Source: CAYMDD01 sp964409675
Lineage (GTDB): Bacteria; Pseudomonadota; Alphaproteobacteria; Rickettsiales; SXRF01
Direction of reading: 5' to 3'
DNA length: 64,000 nucleotides
Assembly: GCA_964409675.1 (NCBI GenBank)
Contig: CAYPEF010000001.1
Span: forward strand, 1 to 64,000
The notes beneath the pieces were generated by a model, which worked only from the letters and a program-made list of their open reading frames with translations, did no database searches and had not been told where the DNA came from. Shown here piece by piece: positions 36,429 to 44,382 of this stretch. The position numbers and the translations under genes are program-made. Numbering within the stretch: position 1 is the stretch's first letter; each line of letters opens with the position of its first letter.

Positions 36429-37391
36429 CTACCAGCTATTCTCCAGAATCGCGCCGGTTAAAAACCGCTCCGCTTCCAGCGCCGCCATGCAGCCGGTTCC
36501 GGCGGCGGTCACGGCCTGGCGGTAGATTTTATCCTGCACGTCCCCGGCGGCGAACACCCCCGGGATATTGGTGCGCGTGGTGCCGGGCTTGGTGTGGATG
36601 TAATGGTCCTTATCCAGCGTCACCTGCCCCTTGAACAGCTCGGTATTCGGGCTGTGGCCGATGGCGATAAAAGCTCCGTCCACCTTCAGCTCGGAAAACG
36701 CGCCGTTTTGCGTATCCCGAAGCTTCAGCGTAGTCAGCGAAGGCGGATTATCCGTGCCGAGGAATTCCTCCACCGTTTTGTTCCACAGCACCGAGATATT
36801 GGCGCTGTTAAACAGCCGCTCCTGCGCGATCTTTTCCGCTTTCAGCGAATCGCGCCGGTGGATCAGCGTCACCTTGGAGGCGATATGCGAGAGATACAGC
36901 GCCTCTTCCACCGCGCTATTGCCGCCGCCGATCACCGCTACTTCCTTGCCTTTGAAGAAAAACCCGTCGCAGGTAGCGCAGGCCGAGATGCCGAACCCGG
37001 CATAGGTTTTCTCGCTCGGAATATCCAGCCAGCGCGCCGTCGCCCCAGTGGCGATGATCACGGAATCGGCAGTATAGGTATCGCCGGATTCCCCCTCGCA
37101 CGTAAAGGGGCGCTTGGAAAAATCCACCTTGGAAATGGTATCATCCATGATCTGCGTACCCACATGCGCCGCCTGCTTTTCCATCTGCTCCATCAGCCAC
37201 GGACCCTGCACGGCATGTTCGAAGCCGGGATAGTTCTCTACGTCGGTGGTGATGGTCAGCTGTCCGCCGGGTTGCAGCCCGCGCACCATCATGGGTTTTA
37301 ACGAAGCGCGCGCGGCGTAAATCGCAGCGGTGCAGCCGGCAGCGCCGGAGCCGATAATGAGGACTTTAGTGTGATGCGTGGCCATGATCAT
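36429..37391 (-). CDS. trxB: Thioredoxin reductase
   Basis: The 320-residue protein has the FAD-binding IIGSGAAGCTAAIYAARA, the redox-active CATC in ISACATCDGFFF, NADP-binding VIGGGNSAVEEALYL and the C-terminal FAD motif GVFAAGDVQDKIYRQAVTAA. It reduces thioredoxin with NADPH. The start overlaps the stop of the DUF305 gene by about 20-26 bases, so the two are one transcript. ATG 37385 (MATHH) is an equally likely start. Confidence 0.96.
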   Translation of the reverse strand: MIMATHHTKVLIIGSGAAGCTAAIYAARASLKPMMVRGLQPGGQLTITTDVENYPGFEHAVQGPWLMEQMEKQAAHVGTQIMDDTISKVDFSKRPFTCEGESGDTYTADSVIIATGATARWLDIPSEKTYAGFGISACATCDGFFFKGKEVAVIGGGNSAVEEALYLSHIASKVTLIHRRDSLKAEKIAQERLFNSANISVLWNKTVEEFLGTDNPPSLTTLKLRDTQNGAFSELKVDGAFIAIGHSPNTELFKGQVTLDKDHYIHTKPGTTRTNIPGVFAAGDVQDKIYRQAVTAAGTGCMAALEAERFLTGAILENSW

Positions 37392-38019
37392 GTTCTTTCA
37401 TCTCGGTAGTCGGAGTGGTATTCTGGGTGCCGAGCCAGCGCTGCATCAGGCGGATTTCCTGCCCCTGCGAGCGGATAATATCCCAGGAAAGCTGGCGGAG
37501 CATGGGGTCGCGTCCGTATTTCAGCTCAATCTCCGCCATGTCCACCGCTCCCTGATGGTGCGGGATCATCCCGCGCGCGAAATCCACATCCGCGTTGCCG
37601 GTGTATTGGATCATCATCGCATGGTGCATTCGATCCATGCTGTCTTTCCACAGCGGGACGGCAGGCGAATTGGGATTGCGGAATACATTGCCGCGCGTAT
37701 CCAGCCAGTGGCGCATGCGGGCAATTTCCAACTCCTGGTTATATTTGATAAAACCCGCCAGCTCACGGATAGCCGGGTCCTTACCGTATTTCAGCTCAAT
37801 CTCCGCCATGTCCACCGCTCCCTGATGGTGCGGGATCATCCCGGCGGCGAAATCCGTATCGGGGTCGCCGGTATAGGCAATCATCATGCCCTGATGCATC
37901 CGCTCCATCGACGCATCATAGGCGGCAGAAGGCGAGGCGGGCGCATCATGCATCATGCAGGCATGCGAGGCGGTGGAAAATAATAATGGGGCTAATATAG
38001 ATACAAAGACTTTATACAT
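37366..38019 (-). CDS. Periplasmic protein with two DUF305 domains
   Basis: From ATG 38019 (MYKVFVS) the protein has 217 residues: a signal peptide ending in SHACMM and two ferritin-like DUF305 repeats, each with a metal-binding-type motif GMIPHHQGAVDMAEIELKYG and a downstream QELEIARMRHWL or GQEIRLMQRWL helix. The repeats share a stretch of 60 identical bases. DUF305 proteins are often associated with copper and other metal stress. It precedes trxB with an overlap. The C-terminus is histidine-rich (EHDHGHASH), a likely extra metal site. A longer start at 38067 would abolish the signal peptide position. Confidence 0.9.
   Translation of the reverse strand: MYKVFVSILAPLLFSTASHACMMHDAPASPSAAYDASMERMHQGMMIAYTGDPDTDFAAGMIPHHQGAVDMAEIELKYGKDPAIRELAGFIKYNQELEIARMRHWLDTRGNVFRNPNSPAVPLWKDSMDRMHHAMMIQYTGNADVDFARGMIPHHQGAVDMAEIELKYGRDPMLRQLSWDIIRSQGQEIRLMQRWLGTQNTTPTTEMKEHDHGHASH
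37514..37573. repeat. 60-bp direct repeat, copy 1 (in DUF305 gene)
   Basis: Identical at all 60 positions to 37784-37843, 270 bases away, which is exactly 90 codons. It encodes the second GMIPHHQGAVDMAEIELKYG motif. Confidence 0.95.
37784..37843. repeat. 60-bp direct repeat, copy 2 (in DUF305 gene)
   Basis: Identical to 37514-37573 and encodes the first GMIPHHQGAVDMAEIELKYG motif. Identity at third codon positions points to recent duplication or gene conversion. Confidence 0.95.
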
Positions 38020-38063
38020 ACTTTTCACTCTGGTGCTTTCTGTATGATTATAAAATTGATAAA

Positions 38064-38753
38064 TCAAAAATGGTGTTTAAATAGCCAGTTCTGGATTGTG
38101 TTATTTTCTCTTTCGCGTAAATGAATAGTGCTTTGAGCCGTTTTTCTTAAAAAATCATCGCAGCCATATTTCAATTCAAGATTAGCTAAATCTATAGCGG
38201 CTTGATTATACGCGGTCATTACATAAGCAAAGTCCTTGTCGCCATCGCCGCTTAAATGTTGTCCCATGCTTTGTTCCATGCGGTTTTGAATTTTTATTAA
38301 ATTATATATAATTTCAGAAGATTGAGGATGCTGAATATTGCCTTCGGAGTTCTGATGTGCAAAACCTTTTACTTTAAGCCATTCATTTAATTTACGATTC
38401 TCTATGTAACTGAAGCTTTGAAGGTAATCAATATTAGCTGCTAATTTGCGCATCTCATCATCGTTACCATATTGCAGTTCTATCCATGCAAGATGTGACG
38501 ACTCTTTATAATGGTGTATAAGTATATTGGCAAAATCTGTATCAGGATCGCCTAAATACCCTCTTGGAGCGTCTGTATGTATGACGGTGATCGCGTTTCT
38601 ATAGGCTTCGGCAGATGAATTGGTTCCGATAGAATAGCCCGTTATGGGGCGAAAACTTGGGTCAGCTTCTTTTTCATAGGGATTGGAAGCGCATGAAGCA
38701 GTAATAAGTGGGGCTAAAGCTATTAGCGTTCTTATCAATGCCAATTTGCGCAT
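38064..38753 (-). CDS. Divergent DUF305-like lipoprotein with degenerate metal motifs
   Basis: The 229-residue protein has a lipoprotein signal (LAPLITASC) and two DUF305-like repeats recognisable by GDPDTDFANILIHHYKESSH with WIELQYG and GDKDFAYVMTAYNQAAIDL with LELKYG. The first repeat keeps HH but loses the GMIP context, and in the second HHQ has become YNQ, so metal binding is probably altered. It is markedly AT-rich compared with its paralogue directly downstream. It is the first gene of the DUF305-DUF305-trxB cluster on the minus strand. Confidence 0.8.
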   Translation of the reverse strand: MRKLALIRTLIALAPLITASCASNPYEKEADPSFRPITGYSIGTNSSAEAYRNAITVIHTDAPRGYLGDPDTDFANILIHHYKESSHLAWIELQYGNDDEMRKLAANIDYLQSFSYIENRKLNEWLKVKGFAHQNSEGNIQHPQSSEIIYNLIKIQNRMEQSMGQHLSGDGDKDFAYVMTAYNQAAIDLANLELKYGCDDFLRKTAQSTIHLRERENNTIQNWLFKHHF

Positions 38754-38838
38754 GAATTTTCTCTGAATTATCTGGATGAAAAGGAGGTGGGCAGCATGCT
38801 ATATCCTAATTAGCTTTAACATGCTGTCCACTAAGTCT

Positions 38839-39441
38839 TTACAGCTTCGTCGCATTGTTCTTCAGATACTTCGCTACGCCTTCGGGATTGGCGTTCATGC
38901 CTTCATCGCCGCGGTTCCAGCCGGCGGGGCAGACTTCGCCATTTTCCTCGTGGAACTGCAGCGCGTCCACCATGCGGATGGCTTCGTCCACGTTGCGACC
39001 CAGCGGCAGATCGTTCACCACCTGGTGGCGCACGATGCCCTTGGCGTCAATCAGGAACGAACCGCGCAGCGCCACGGCGTTGCCGAGCAGCACGTCGTAA
39101 TTGCGGGCGATATCCTTGGTCAAATCGGCTACCAGCGGGAACTGGATATTGCCGATACCGCCTTTTTCCACCGGCGTATTTTTCCACGCCAGGTGTGTAA
39201 AGTGCGAATCCACCGACACGCCGATTACTTCGGTTTTGCGCAGCTTGAATTCCTTGATGCGGTTATTAAACGCAATAATTTCCGACGGGCAGACGAAGGT
39301 AAAATCCAGCGGATAGAAAAACAGCAGCCCAAGCTTGCCCTTGAGATAGCTCTTTAAATTAAAATTTTCCTCAATGGAATTATCCGGCATTACCGCCTTT
39401 GCGGTAAAATCCGGGGCTTCCTTGCCGACCAGTACGCTCAT
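38839..39441 (-). CDS. 2-Cys peroxiredoxin (AhpC/Prx1 type)
   Basis: The 200-residue protein has the peroxidatic cysteine in YPLDFTFVCPSE (about residue 51) and the resolving cysteine in ENGEVCPAGW (about 173), with the GVSVDSHFTHLAW and LRGSFLIDAKGIVRHQVVND segments of typical 2-Cys peroxiredoxins. It reduces peroxides with electrons from thioredoxin or AhpF; trxB lies 1.4 kb downstream on the same strand. AAGGAG precedes the start. Confidence 0.95.
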   Translation of the reverse strand: MSVLVGKEAPDFTAKAVMPDNSIEENFNLKSYLKGKLGLLFFYPLDFTFVCPSEIIAFNNRIKEFKLRKTEVIGVSVDSHFTHLAWKNTPVEKGGIGNIQFPLVADLTKDIARNYDVLLGNAVALRGSFLIDAKGIVRHQVVNDLPLGRNVDEAIRMVDALQFHEENGEVCPAGWNRGDEGMNANPEGVAKYLKNNATKL

Positions 39442-39585
39442 GATGCTCTCCTTAGCGTTAAGTGAAAAAACATATTTCGCCCGCTAATATAGGCGCCTGA
39501 GCATCGGTTGCAAGGCCGCCGATCCGGGCGCGGGCGCAATTTTTAGGTTGTATCATGGGGGAATTGGTTTAACCTCCGAGGCCTT

Positions 39586-40314
39586 ATGAAAATTTTAGAG
39601 CATTATCGCTGGCGCAGGCCGCAGCTGGTTCCGCTGGCGTTCATTATACTGGCTACTATCACGCTGCTTACGCTTGGCATCTGGCAGGTGCAGCGCCTGC
39701 AATGGAAGCAGGGCGTGATCGCGCAGATCGAGCAGATGCGCGCGCAGCCACCGCTTGACCACCTGCCGCACGATGCGCAGGCGCTCAGCGCGCTCGAATT
39801 CCACCCCGCCCGCCTGACCGGACGGTTCGATGCCAGCCATGTGCTGCACCTGACCGGAAGCTTTAAAGGCGTCTCCGGCTATTACCTGCTGATGCCGCTC
39901 ACGCTGGAAGATGGGCAGGTGGTGCCGGTCAGCGTTGGCTTCGCGCCGCAGCGCACGGAACTGCCGGTCTTTATCCCTTCGGGTGTGCAGCAAGTCACCG
40001 GCGTGCTGCGCCGCCCCCGCGAGCAGCGCTTCTTTGCCCCGCACAACCAGCCGGAGAAAAATATCTGGTTCTATGAGGACATGCCTGCCATGCGCCTTGC
40101 GTTCGGATTGCCGGAAGCCACGCCGCTTGCGCCGATAGTGCTGGCCGTCACCGAAAAGCTGCCTGCGCAGCAAAGCACCTATCCGCTGCCGCACAATGCT
40201 GAAATACTGGTACGCAACGACCATCTCGGCTATGCCATCACCTGGTTTTCGCTGGCGCTGGCGGGTATCGTGATGTTCATCGTCTATCACCTTGAGCGAA
40301 AGCTCGCCGCATGA
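39586..40314 (+). CDS. SURF1-family cytochrome oxidase assembly protein
   Basis: The 242-residue protein has the SURF1 topology: an N-terminal transmembrane helix ending LGIWQVQRLQWK, a periplasmic domain with LTGRFDASHVLHL and the family's GYYLLMPLTLEDGQVVPVSVG segment, and a C-terminal helix preceded by NDHLGYAITWFSLAL. SURF1 helps insert haem A into cytochrome oxidase. The stop overlaps the peptidase start by 4 bases, although the two have unrelated functions. Confidence 0.92.
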   Translation: MKILEHYRWRRPQLVPLAFIILATITLLTLGIWQVQRLQWKQGVIAQIEQMRAQPPLDHLPHDAQALSALEFHPARLTGRFDASHVLHLTGSFKGVSGYYLLMPLTLEDGQVVPVSVGFAPQRTELPVFIPSGVQQVTGVLRRPREQRFFAPHNQPEKNIWFYEDMPAMRLAFGLPEATPLAPIVLAVTEKLPAQQSTYPLPHNAEILVRNDHLGYAITWFSLALAGIVMFIVYHLERKLAA

Positions 40315-41804
40315 GCGCCTATGCCCAGCTGGAGGCGGAGTTCCGCCGCCTAAGCGCTCTGCGCGGCGCATCGAGCATGCTGCAATGGGACGCGGCCACC
40401 ATGCTTCCCTCCGGCGCCGCCGAGGTGCGCGGCGAACAGCTGGCGGCGCTCAGCGAAGTGGCGCACGCCATCATCACCGCTCCCCGGCTGGCTGACCTGC
40501 TGGCGGAAGCTGCACACGAACAGCTGGAGCCATGGCAACAGGCGAATGTGCGCGAAATGCAGCGTGCCTACACCCATGAAAACGCCCTCCCGGCCACACT
40601 CGTCGCCGCCATCACCCGTGCCGCCAGCGCCTCGGAAATGGCATGGAGAAAGGCAAGGAAAAATAATGATTTCAAAGGATACGCTCATCATCTTAAAGCA
40701 ATGGTTGAGCTGACCCGTGAAGCCGCCTCCGCCAAGGCCGAAGCGCTGGGCCTCTCGCCCTATGACGCGTTAATCGACACATTCGACCCCGGCAGCCGCA
40801 GCGCCGAAATTGATATTATTTTCGACGACCTCGCCACCTTCCTGCCCGGCTTCACCGCGCAAGTGCTGGAGCGCCAGCGCTCCCGGCCCGCGCCTATCCT
40901 GCCGGAAGCAGATCTCCCGGCATCGGCCCAGAAAGCCCTTGGCACCATGCTGATGGAAAAGCTCGGCTTTGACTTCACCCGTGGGCGGCTTGATGAAAGC
41001 GCTCACCCTTTCTGCGGCGGCGTGCCGGGTGACGTGCGCCTGACCACCCGTTATAGCGAATCCGAATTCCTGCAAGGTTTGTTCGGTGTCATTCATGAAA
41101 CCGGCCATGCCGTCTATGAAATGCAGCTGCCAGCGCAATGGCGCGGCCAGCCGGTAGGCGAGGCGAGGGGCATGAGTGTGCATGAAAGCCAGTCGCTCTT
41201 TTTTGAAAAACAAATCGGCCACAGTCCGGAATTCTTCCGCTTCCTGGCGCCGTTGATCCGGCAAGCCTTCAACGTCTCCGGCCCTGCCTGGGAGCCGGAA
41301 AATCTGAGCCGCCTTGCCAACCAAGTGCAGCCCGGCCTGATCCGCGTCCATGCCGATGAAGTGACCTACCCCTCCCACATCATCCTGCGCTACCGGCTGG
41401 AAAAAGCCATCTTCTCCGGCGACCTCCCCATCGAAGACCTGCCCGCCGCCTGGGCGGACGGGATGCGCGAACTGCTCGGCGTGACCGTTCCCACCGACAG
41501 CGACGGCTGCCTGCAGGACATCCACTGGCCGGAAGGCATGTTCGGCTATTTCCCGAGCTACACGCTGGGAGCCATGCTGGCGGCGCAACTCTTCGTCGCG
41601 CTGGAGCGCCAGCTGCCCGAGGCGCGCGCATTACTGGCAACCGGCGAATTCCGCCCCATCTCCGAATGGCTGCGCGGCCATGTGCACGCCCTCGGCTCCA
41701 GCCTCTCCACCCCGGAGTTAATTATGCACGCCACCGGCGAGAAGCTGAACCCAGCCATTTATAAAAACCATCTCCGCAAACGTTATCTGGAGCCTGCGTC
41801 ATGA
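40311..41804 (+). CDS. Carboxypeptidase Taq (M32) family metallopeptidase
   Basis: The 497-residue protein has the M32 zinc motif GVIHETGHAVYEM (H262, E263, H266), the third ligand glutamate in MSVHESQSLFFE about 28 residues later, and the family motifs DVRLTTRY, IRVHADEVTYPSHIILRY and GYFPSYTLGAMLAAQLF. It releases C-terminal amino acids from peptides in the cytoplasm. It is coupled to the SURF1 gene by a 4-base overlap. Confidence 0.95.
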   Translation: MSAYAQLEAEFRRLSALRGASSMLQWDAATMLPSGAAEVRGEQLAALSEVAHAIITAPRLADLLAEAAHEQLEPWQQANVREMQRAYTHENALPATLVAAITRAASASEMAWRKARKNNDFKGYAHHLKAMVELTREAASAKAEALGLSPYDALIDTFDPGSRSAEIDIIFDDLATFLPGFTAQVLERQRSRPAPILPEADLPASAQKALGTMLMEKLGFDFTRGRLDESAHPFCGGVPGDVRLTTRYSESEFLQGLFGVIHETGHAVYEMQLPAQWRGQPVGEARGMSVHESQSLFFEKQIGHSPEFFRFLAPLIRQAFNVSGPAWEPENLSRLANQVQPGLIRVHADEVTYPSHIILRYRLEKAIFSGDLPIEDLPAAWADGMRELLGVTVPTDSDGCLQDIHWPEGMFGYFPSYTLGAMLAAQLFVALERQLPEARALLATGEFRPISEWLRGHVHALGSSLSTPELIMHATGEKLNPAIYKNHLRKRYLEPAS

Positions 41805-41830
41805 AGCACCCCCATCGCCCCACTCTTATT

Positions 41831-41920
41831 CCCCCCGCCTGCGGGGGGAGTCAGGGGGGAAGCGGAGCTTCAGCATTCTGCGGCGCTGAAGCATTCCCCC
41901 CTAAATCCCCCCGCAAGCGG
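41831..41920. repeat. Cluster of GC-rich hairpins before thrC
   Basis: Three inverted repeats lie side by side: CCCCCCGCCTGCGGGGGG at 41831-41848, GGGGGGAA/TTCCCCCC at 41854-41861 and 41894-41901 with an inner TTCAGC/GCTGAA pair, and CCCGCAAGCGGG at 41909-41920. They resemble dispersed palindromes but could also shape the thrC leader transcript. Confidence 0.6.
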
Positions 41921-41931
41921 GAGGACTTCAA

Positions 41932-43332
41932 ATGGTAAATCCTATGCAATACATCTCCACCCGCGGCCTCGCGCCGAAGCTTTCTTTTGAAGACGTGGTG
42001 CTGGCGGGCCTCGCCACCGACGGCGGGCTGTACGTGCCCGAGCATGTCCCCACTTTTGCCCCGCACGAGTTGGTGGCGCTGCAATCGCTGCCCTACGAAG
42101 CGCTCGCCGCCGCCGTGATGCGCCCCTTTGTCGGCGATTTCGCGCCGGAGCTGGAGGAAGTCATCAACAAATCCTACGCCAGCTTTCGCCACGCCGCCAT
42201 CGCTCCGTTCAAACAGCTGGAAGCCAACCATTTCCTGCTGGAGCTGTTCCACGGCCCCACGCTCGCCTTCAAGGATTTCGCCCTGCAATTCTTAGGGCAC
42301 GCCCTGAACCGCATTTTACAAAAGCGCGATATGCGCGTGGTGGTGGTGGGCGCTACTTCCGGCGATACCGGCTCCGCCGCCATCGCCGGCTGCGCCGCCT
42401 GCGAGCAGGTGGAGGTGTTCATCCTCTACCCCGAAGGCCGCGTGTCGGAAGTGCAGCGCCGCCAGATGACCGGCGTATCCGACGCCAACGTCCACGCCAT
42501 CGCCCTGAACGGCACCTTCGACGATTGCCAGGACATCGTGAAATCCCTGTTCGCCGACGAAGATTTCCGCACCAGGCATCGCTTAGTGGCGGTCAATTCT
42601 ATCAACTGGGCAAGAATACTGGCGCAGGTCGTCTATTATTTCTACGCGGCGCTTCGCCTCGGCGCGCCGGCGCGGGAGGTGAGCTTCACCGTGCCCACCG
42701 GCAATTTCGGCGACATCTTCGCCGGCTACATCGCCAAGCGCATGGGCCTGCCCATCAAGCGCCTGATCATCGCCACCAACAGCAATGATATCCTGACACG
42801 CTGCCTGCACACCGGCACCTACGGCATGGCAGGCGTGCAGCCCACCTTATCGCCCAGCATGGACATCCAGGTATCGAGCAATTTCGAGCGCCTGCTGTTC
42901 GACCTGCACGGGCGCGACGGCAATCAATTGCGCCACCTGATGCAGTGCTTCCGCGCCGAGCAATCCCTCACGCTCGCCCCCGCCATCCACGCGAAGCTGA
43001 AAGCCGAGTTCGACGCGTATGCGGTCACGGATGCGGAAACCACCGCCGCCATTCGCTCGATATTTGAACAGACGGAAGAAATTCTCGACCCCCACACCGC
43101 CGTCGGCGTAGCCGCCACCCGCCGCTACCGCGCGGAACATGCAGGCCATGAGCCGGTCATTACCCTCGCCACCGCCCACCCGGCCAAATTCCCCGATGCC
43201 GTGAAAGCCGCCACCGGCCTCCACCCCGCCCTGCCGCCGCACATGGCCGATTTGTTCGAGCGCAATGAGCGCTTCACCTCGCTGGATAACAGTGCCGAAG
43301 CCGTGCAGAAATTTATTGAAAGCATGCTATAA
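41932..43332 (+). CDS. thrC: Threonine synthase
   Basis: The 466-residue protein is a fold-type II PLP enzyme of the long ThrC class: LATDGGLYVPEHVP near the start, the Schiff-base lysine in GPTLAFKDFALQFLG, the phosphate-binding TSGDTGSAA, and NFGDIFAGYIAKRMGLP. It converts O-phosphohomoserine to threonine. ATG 41932 (MVNP) or 41944 (MQYIST, closer to the usual family start) are possible. The window also holds the threonine breakdown pair tdh/kbl, so both directions of threonine metabolism are encoded here. Confidence 0.96.
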   Translation: MVNPMQYISTRGLAPKLSFEDVVLAGLATDGGLYVPEHVPTFAPHELVALQSLPYEALAAAVMRPFVGDFAPELEEVINKSYASFRHAAIAPFKQLEANHFLLELFHGPTLAFKDFALQFLGHALNRILQKRDMRVVVVGATSGDTGSAAIAGCAACEQVEVFILYPEGRVSEVQRRQMTGVSDANVHAIALNGTFDDCQDIVKSLFADEDFRTRHRLVAVNSINWARILAQVVYYFYAALRLGAPAREVSFTVPTGNFGDIFAGYIAKRMGLPIKRLIIATNSNDILTRCLHTGTYGMAGVQPTLSPSMDIQVSSNFERLLFDLHGRDGNQLRHLMQCFRAEQSLTLAPAIHAKLKAEFDAYAVTDAETTAAIRSIFEQTEEILDPHTAVGVAATRRYRAEHAGHEPVITLATAHPAKFPDAVKAATGLHPALPPHMADLFERNERFTSLDNSAEAVQKFIESML

Positions 43333-43384
43333 TAAAAGCATTAATAATGCATGCTCTAGTGTTTTTATTATTAGGCGCTAAATA

Positions 43385-44270
43385 TTAGCGTTTATGGGCA
43401 GACTGTGGAGTGTTTCCTTTGGGAAGAGCAGGGGGCTTTACCTGATCCGCTCGGTTATCAAAGGTAAATCCCGGGTCGTTCTTTAAGCTGCGGATGGCAT
43501 TTTGGACCTCTACTTTTAGTGCGTCTTTGGCTTTTTCGCCAATCGCGGCTTCCTTTTTAAGCTTTGCTTCGGCATCGGCGCGATTTTGCTTTAAGGTTTT
43601 AGCGGGAGCGGTTGGTGCGGTTCCGATTTCACCTCGCTCACGTGCTTCTACAGTGGCGGCACGGGTTGTCTCGGAAAGAATTTTATCGGCTTCACCGCGT
43701 GCCTCAAGCGCTATGGCGGCAATATCTGCAAATGATTCCGTGTCTGGTGCACGACGTACCTGTTTAGGCGGCGCAAAAGCGCCTTTGCGTTGTGGTGTCT
43801 CCGCAAGTGGAGATTTTGTGTGCGATAGCCTGTCTAGTAGATTCTCTACATTTTTTAATGTTGTCGCGCGTAGTTGAAAATTGCTGTAATCATCGCCAAG
43901 CGAAAATGTTTGGTGTGCGCTATTGCCGCGCTTGCTAAAATCCGTTTCAATAGCATCAAGCGATTTCAGAGCGTTTGCTACTTTTTGTCTTGTGGCATAA
44001 TTGGGATGGTCGGAATGAGAAGCCAGTTCCGTTCTTCAGCCTGATTCATCTTTTCCATGGCGGCAAGGTATTCTTTTACACGNNNNNNNNNNNNNNNNNN
44101 NNNNNNNNNNNNNNNNNNNNNNNNNNNNNNNNNNNNNNNNNNNNNNNNNNNNNNNNNNNNNNNNNNNNNNNNNNNNNNNNNNTCCGTTCTTCAGCCTGAT
44201 TCATCTTTTCCATGGCGGCAAGGTATTCTTTTACACGTTGCTCTTGCGATTTTGCTTCATTCTGGCCCAT
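43385..44270 (-). CDS. Hypothetical charged protein interrupted by an assembly gap
   Basis: The start is ATG 44270, preceded by AAGGAG, and the first 29 residues read MGQNEAKSQEQRVKEYLAAM then EKMNQAEER before the N run. A 213-codon open frame without a start then runs from 44026 to the TAA at 43385-43387; it is Ala/Lys/Glu-rich, probably helical, with a KTLKQNRADAEAKLKKEAAI stretch and a basic C-terminus. Joining the contig ends at their shared 55 bases leaves the two parts out of frame by one base; adding one G in CGGAAC would restore a protein of about 243 residues. The gene is less GC-rich than its neighbours. No family is recognised. Confidence 0.6.
44028..44082. repeat. 55-bp overlap at contig end, left side of gap
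   Basis: Exactly the 55 bases that precede the gap reappear at 44183-44237 directly after it. The length equals a common de Bruijn k-mer setting, which points to overlapping contig ends rather than a biological tandem repeat. Confidence 0.85.
44083..44182. other. Assembly gap (100 N)
   Basis: A run of exactly 100 undetermined bases, the conventional placeholder for a gap of unknown size. Both flanks carry the same 55 bases, so the real gap may be zero or negative. Confidence 0.97.
44183..44237. repeat. 55-bp overlap at contig end, right side of gap
   Basis: Identical to 44028-44082; see the left copy. Confidence 0.85.
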
Positions 44271-44382
44271 AATCTTTCTCCTTATGTTTTATTGGTAAAC
44301 TTATTATAACGCTTTTGCCGTTCTGTTTGTATGAAGCTTCGATGAAGAGCACGCAGAGGTATTTTATGAAATTGAAGGATTG

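Noticed and set aside
39595..40371. Open frame of 258 codons antisense to the SURF1 gene
   Set aside because: Shadow of a clear SURF1-family gene; its product is low-complexity His/Arg/Gln-rich.
44028..44237. Biological tandem repeat around the N run
   Set aside because: Exactly 55 identical bases abutting a 100-N placeholder on both sides is better explained as overlapping contig ends; the left copy also contains a stop in the frame used downstream.
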